The position numbers and the translations under genes are program-made. DNA of 64,000 nt from DATKAS01 sp963733765 (GTDB lineage: Bacteria; Actinomycetota; Acidimicrobiia; Acidimicrobiales; DATKAS01): assembly GCA_963733765.1 (NCBI GenBank), contig CAVTEI010000003.1, positions 1,612,001 through 1,676,000 of the forward strand. Direction: 5' to 3'. Within the stretch, counting starts at the first letter, position 1; each line of letters starts with the position of its first letter. Below, one piece after another: positions 60,671-64,000 of the stretch. Below the pieces are notes generated by a model that worked only from the letters and a program-made list of their open reading frames with translations, was not told the origin of the DNA and ran no database searches.

Positions 60671-61645
60671 ATGACACTGCCCAACCGCCCCGGCATGACG
60701 GTTCCCTTCGGTGGCCCGCTCCATCAGCAGCGTGCAAAGTTCGAGGAGCTCGCTGACCTCGGCTACACCGACGTGTGGTCGGCGGAGTCCGACGGCGTGG
60801 ACGCGTTCACACCGCTGATCCTGGCCTCGCAGTGGGCGCCGTCGTTGCGCCTCGGGACGGCGATCGTGCCGGCGTTCACCCGGGCACCTGCGGTGATGGC
60901 GCAGTCGGTGGCCGCGGCAGCGTCGGCCGCGCCGGGACGATTCGCGTTCGGCATCGGCACGTCTTCCAACGTGATCGTCGAGAGGTGGAACGGCGTGCCG
61001 TTCGTCGATCCGTACAAGCGCGTGCGCGACATGGTGCGCTTTCTACGGGTGGCGCTCACCGGTGAGAAGGTCACCGAGAAATACGACTCGTTCGAGGTGC
61101 AGGGTTTTCGACTCGGCCTGGTGCCGGAGGTGCAGCCTCCGATCCTCGTCGCCGCGTTGCGGGAAGGGATGCTGCGCCTCGCTGGCCGCGAGGGCGACGG
61201 CGCCATCATCAACTGGCTGTCGGCCGATGACGTGAAGCAGGTCGTGCCGCACGTCCAGGCTGGGGGAGCGGACAAGGAGATCGTGTGCCGCATCTTCGTC
61301 GCGCCGTCGGAAGAGACCGAGGCGGTGCGAGCGGCGGCCAAGTTCGCGATCGCGGCGTATCTCAACGTGCCGGTGTACGCGGAGTTCCATCGGTGGCTCG
61401 GGCGCGGCGATGTCCTCACGCCGATGTGGGACGCGTGGAAGGCGGGCGACCGCAAGCAGGCAATCGCGGAGATCCCCGACTCGCTCGTCGACGAGCTCGT
61501 CGTGCACGGCTCGCCCGCGCAGTGCCGCGCCCACATCCAGCGCTACTTCGACAACGGCGTGACGACTTCGAGCCTCGCCGTGATGCCCTTCCCCGGCGTC
61601 GACCACTGGGAAGCCGTCCGCGCCCTGAGCCCCTCCGCCCCCTAG
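60671..61645 (+). CDS. LLM-class F420-dependent oxidoreductase
   Basis: A 324-aa luciferase-like TIM barrel. LGYTDVWSAESDGVDAFTPL, LRLGTAIVPAFTRAP, RFAFGIGTSSNVIVERWNG and VHGSPAQCRAHIQRYFDNG are family blocks. Probable cofactor F420 (inference from taxon and subgroup). It ends convergently with another LLM gene; the two stop codons share CTAG at 61642-61645. Confidence 0.9.
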   Translation: MTLPNRPGMTVPFGGPLHQQRAKFEELADLGYTDVWSAESDGVDAFTPLILASQWAPSLRLGTAIVPAFTRAPAVMAQSVAAAASAAPGRFAFGIGTSSNVIVERWNGVPFVDPYKRVRDMVRFLRVALTGEKVTEKYDSFEVQGFRLGLVPEVQPPILVAALREGMLRLAGREGDGAIINWLSADDVKQVVPHVQAGGADKEIVCRIFVAPSEETEAVRAAAKFAIAAYLNVPVYAEFHRWLGRGDVLTPMWDAWKAGDRKQAIAEIPDSLVDELVVHGSPAQCRAHIQRYFDNGVTTSSLAVMPFPGVDHWEAVRALSPSAP

Positions 61646-62567
61646 CCGTTCAGGACGGCGCGGGCCCAGGCGACGCGGTCCGCGACCGAGTCGATCGAGA
61701 AGGCGGGGACGGCCATGTCGGTGGCGCCGATCGAGCGAGCGCGGACCGCGAGCGCCTTCGGATCGGGGTCGGGGACGAGGATGTCGTCGAGCACGTGATC
61801 AGGCACGAGCTCCACCGCCGACGAGGCCCCGCCGCGCACGAGGGCGGCGCGCACCGCGGCAAAGTGCTCGTCGTCGACGCCCCAAGACTTGCGCAGCGCG
61901 TTCGACGCGTTGAGCACGCCGTACGCCGCGATCACGCGGGCGCGCTCGCGCCCCTCGGGGCCGACGTCGACGAGCGGGGCCCACGTCAGCGGCGCGTCGC
62001 CCCCGACCGGACGACGCCGACGATGCGATCGAGATCGGAGTCGGGGATCGCCCACAGCAAGACGTGGTCCGCAACGCGGCCCCCCACCCGCAGCACCTTG
62101 TTGCCGCGGCCGGCGACCGTGATCGATACCGGGTCGAATGGCACTTCGAGGCTGCGGCCGCTCGCTTCGTCGAGCGGACCGCCGGCCGCCAACCTGCGCA
62201 GCAGCGCGACCGTTTCCTCGATCCGCTCGGCGGCGTCGCGGCGGTCGACGCCAGCGGCGCCGCTCACCTCGGAACCGCCCGCCGCGAGACCTACCATCAC
62301 GCGCCCACCGAACCGGCCTTGCAGCGTGGCGATCGCCGCGGCCGTGTGGAACGGGTGCCGGAGGAACGGGTTCGTGACCATCGGCCCGACCGGGATGCGC
62401 TCGGTCGCTTCGAGCGCCGCGCCGACGAGCAGCCAGGTGTCGCGCCACCAGAACGCATCGGGCAACCCCAACCAGTCCGCGCCCGCCGCTTCACTCGCGC
62501 GTGCGAGCTCGGCGACCTCTTCGAGCGTGGGATTGAGGAGGTGGCACGTGACGCCGACCTGGTTCAT
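61642..62567 (-). CDS. LLM-class F420-dependent oxidoreductase (frameshifted)
   Basis: The first frame (ATG 62567) carries VTCHLLNPTLEEVAELARASE, WLGLPDAFWWRDTWLL and GGRVMVGLAAGGSEVSG. At about 62000-62004 one base is missing from a C run, breaking the frame at VVRSG / GDAPLTWAPLV. The second frame supplies the C-terminal helices. Corrected length is about 308 aa. Its start overlaps the stop of the next LLM gene (ATGA), so the two are an operon. Confidence 0.85.
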
Positions 62568-63529
62568 GCCGCGACCTCCGAGTTGAGCACCTTGAATGCT
62601 TCCGCCGCGCCGTCGATGGCACGACCCATGTCTTGCGCGAGCAGCGCGAACCCGACGCTCTCCGGCCGGATGCGGCGCGCATGAGCCGCGAGCACTCGGC
62701 CGACCTCGACCGGCGTGCCCCGTACGAGTACGTGGTCGAGCCGCTCGTCGGTCATCAGGCCCCGTGCGAGCCCGTCCTCACCCGCGGCGAGCGCGATCGA
62801 AGCCTCCTGCAGGGCCGCGGCTTCGAGTCCCGCCCTCGCGCGCAGTGTCTCGGGTCCGTTCAGGAAGGCGTGGATCAGCAGCGGTCGGCTGCGCTCGACG
62901 TCCTCGTCGTCGAAGCACGCGCTGATGTAAAGCGCGATCGAGATCGGTCGCACTGACCGCGCCCAACCGACGAGCTCGTCGAACAGTGAGGGCGCCACGC
63001 CCGCAACGAACACGCCATCCGCGGCTTCTGACGCGAACCGGTTGAACCGCTCGCCGCGAGCGCCGATGAACAGCGGCAGGTCGGGGGCGGTGAACGCGTG
63101 CGCGGGTGGCACATAGCCGTCAGTCGGCTCACCGCGGCACACCGCCCTGATCACGCGTACTGCCCGGCGGCACTCCGACAGCGGGGCGCGCCGCTCGATC
63201 CCGAGTGGTGCCAGTGCGACGTCACCCCCCGGACCGAGCCCCAACACCCCGCGGCCCTCCGACAGCTCGTGAACCGTCATCGCGGCGACCGCGGTGATCG
63301 CGGGATGGCGCAAGTACGGGTTCGTGACTCCGACGGCGAGGCGCAGCCGCGTCGTCACTGCTGCTGCTGCCGCGAGCAGCGCAAACGGGTCACGTCCGGG
63401 GCCTTCGTCGCCGACCCACAGGTCGTCGATTCCCGCGGCCTCGCAGTGCGCGGCGTGCGCGACGAACGTCGACGCCGCGGTGTCGGGAAACAACCAGATG
63501 CCGGTGCGCAGCGACGCCTCGCCGCTCAC
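62564..63529 (-). CDS. LLM-class F420-dependent oxidoreductase
   Basis: A 321-aa luciferase-like enzyme: GIDDLWVGDEGPGRDPFAL, RLRLAVGVTNPYLRHPAITA, RGVLGLGPGGDVALAPLGIE and PLFIGARGERFNRFASEAADG. It is similar in layout to its downstream neighbour, suggesting an old duplication. ATGA overlaps join it both to that gene and to the AhpD-like gene upstream. Confidence 0.9.
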   Translation of the reverse strand: MSGEASLRTGIWLFPDTAASTFVAHAAHCEAAGIDDLWVGDEGPGRDPFALLAAAAAVTTRLRLAVGVTNPYLRHPAITAVAAMTVHELSEGRGVLGLGPGGDVALAPLGIERRAPLSECRRAVRVIRAVCRGEPTDGYVPPAHAFTAPDLPLFIGARGERFNRFASEAADGVFVAGVAPSLFDELVGWARSVRPISIALYISACFDDEDVERSRPLLIHAFLNGPETLRARAGLEAAALQEASIALAAGEDGLARGLMTDERLDHVLVRGTPVEVGRVLAAHARRIRPESVGFALLAQDMGRAIDGAAEAFKVLNSEVAA

Positions 63530-63993
63530 TTCGGAAGCGCCGACAACGCGTGCGCTTCGGGGATCTCGGTCGTCAAGCCCAAACCGTTCGCCACGCGGTT
63601 GATGTAGCAGTAGTACGCAACGATGTTGTTGAGGTCGAGGATGTCGAGATCGTCGAGACCGACATCTCGCAGAGCTTCGACATCCCGCTCGGTGACCTCG
63701 ATCGGTGTGGCGGTCAGCCGCGCCGCGTAGCCGAGGATCGCGTCGAGCCGATCACTTCCGCTGCGCACGCGCGCGGCATCGCGTGTGACCGCGTCGATGG
63801 TCTCTCGGTCGACTCCCAACGTCGGCAGCTTCACCCGCAGACCGGACGCGCAGTGTGGCGTGCCGTTCAACGTCGACGCGACGTACGCGGCGAGCTGGCG
63901 CTCCGCCGGTGTCAACGACGAGGGACATCCCTCGACGGACCGGTACAGCCGCAATCGCTCCATCACGATGTCGGGGTACAGGCTGCCGAGCAT
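63526..63993 (-). CDS. AhpD/carboxymuconolactone decarboxylase-like protein
   Basis: A 155-aa all-helical protein of the peroxidase-related AhpD-like group (LTPAERQLAAYVASTLNGTPHCASG, DDLDILDLNNIVAYYCYINRVANGLG). The usual CxxC of AhpD is reduced to a single Cys (HCASG), so classic disulfide chemistry is doubtful. It precedes two LLM oxidoreductases and may assist them. The frame stays open to the window edge, so ATG 63993 may not be the true start. Confidence 0.75.
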   Translation of the reverse strand: MLGSLYPDIVMERLRLYRSVEGCPSSLTPAERQLAAYVASTLNGTPHCASGLRVKLPTLGVDRETIDAVTRDAARVRSGSDRLDAILGYAARLTATPIEVTERDVEALRDVGLDDLDILDLNNIVAYYCYINRVANGLGLTTEIPEAHALSALPK

Positions 63994-64000
63994 CGTGAAC

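Noticed and set aside
1..64000. tRNA, rRNA, CRISPR array, IS element, prophage or biosynthetic megasynthase
   Set aside because: None could be recognised by reading the sequence; weak or unusual cases would need a dedicated search.

Overview
This is a GC-rich chromosomal segment from an actinobacterium. Gene content points to Acidimicrobiia or a related uncultured lineage: four luciferase-like (F420-type) oxidoreductases, two CaiB-type CoA-transferases, an AceE-type pyruvate dehydrogenase, a CsoR/CopA pair, bacterial Ku with a stand-alone LigD polymerase domain, and neighbourhoods that resemble mycobacterial ones (TrkA pair + APC permease + OB-fold protein; ATP-grasp + alpha-E + transglutaminase). 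Many genes start with GTG. At least eighteen starts sit 5-9 nt behind a TANNNT-type -10 box, which is the layout of leaderless actinobacterial transcripts. I see no rRNA, tRNA, IS element, CRISPR array or prophage.

Layout. 1-6.3 kb: a small membrane-anchored protein, a large LuxR/ATPase regulator, a strongly structured intergenic region before a short CxxC protein, a hydrolase, an F420-type oxidoreductase and a HhH-GPD protein. 6.4-9.2 kb: a gene graveyard with a hydrolase/TetR chimera and a badly decayed TPR regulator flanking an intact 14-bp palindrome. 9.3-13.5 kb: aceE, an Rv1264-like adenylate cyclase and RNase HI. 13.6-19.5 kb: a CoA-transferase divergent from a hydantoinase A/B - methyltransferase - acetyltransferase operon. 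19.5-24.1 kb: a DUF389 membrane protein, a 62-aa P-loop protein, an SDR and an epimerase/FAD oxidase/SRPBCC operon. 24.2-29.7 kb: two tandem APC permeases divergent from a TrkA-type pair, and an OB-fold protein. 29.8-33.7 kb: a predicted peptide-modification operon (surface protein, ATP-grasp, alpha-E, transglutaminase). 33.8-38.8 kb: lipoamide dehydrogenase, SRPBCC, E2 acyltransferase and a lipB-lipA fusion, which together supply and lipoylate the alpha-keto acid dehydrogenase served by aceE. 38.8-45.9 kb: a PPOX protein, an M24 peptidase, a lipoprotein, Ku and LigD-Pol (end joining), and a second CoA-transferase. 45.8-48.8 kb: copper resistance (copA-csoR) and a VOC protein. 48.8-59.8 kb: a surface-glycan region (flippase, two GT2 enzymes, Gfo/Idh, phosphodiesterase, GT-C-like protein) interrupted by an Fe(III) ABC transporter. 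59.8-64 kb: a thioesterase, three F420-type oxidoreductases and an AhpD-like protein.

Twelve or so otherwise conserved genes are broken by a single frameshift, nearly always one extra base, including aceE and the E2 gene that a living cell should need. I read these as sequencing insertions and annotate such genes as single loci. The 6.4-9.2 kb region carries far more damage and looks like true decay.

The most unusual signals are: 14-nt tandem arrays that begin on a stop codon and repeat TGA in all three frames (three loci); a single-ORF octanoyltransferase-lipoyl synthase fusion; leaderless micro-ORFs whose stop overlaps the next start; one 10-bp element that supplies -10 boxes to two divergent leaderless genes; and a multi-hairpin leader that can hide its own ideal Shine-Dalgarno sequence.
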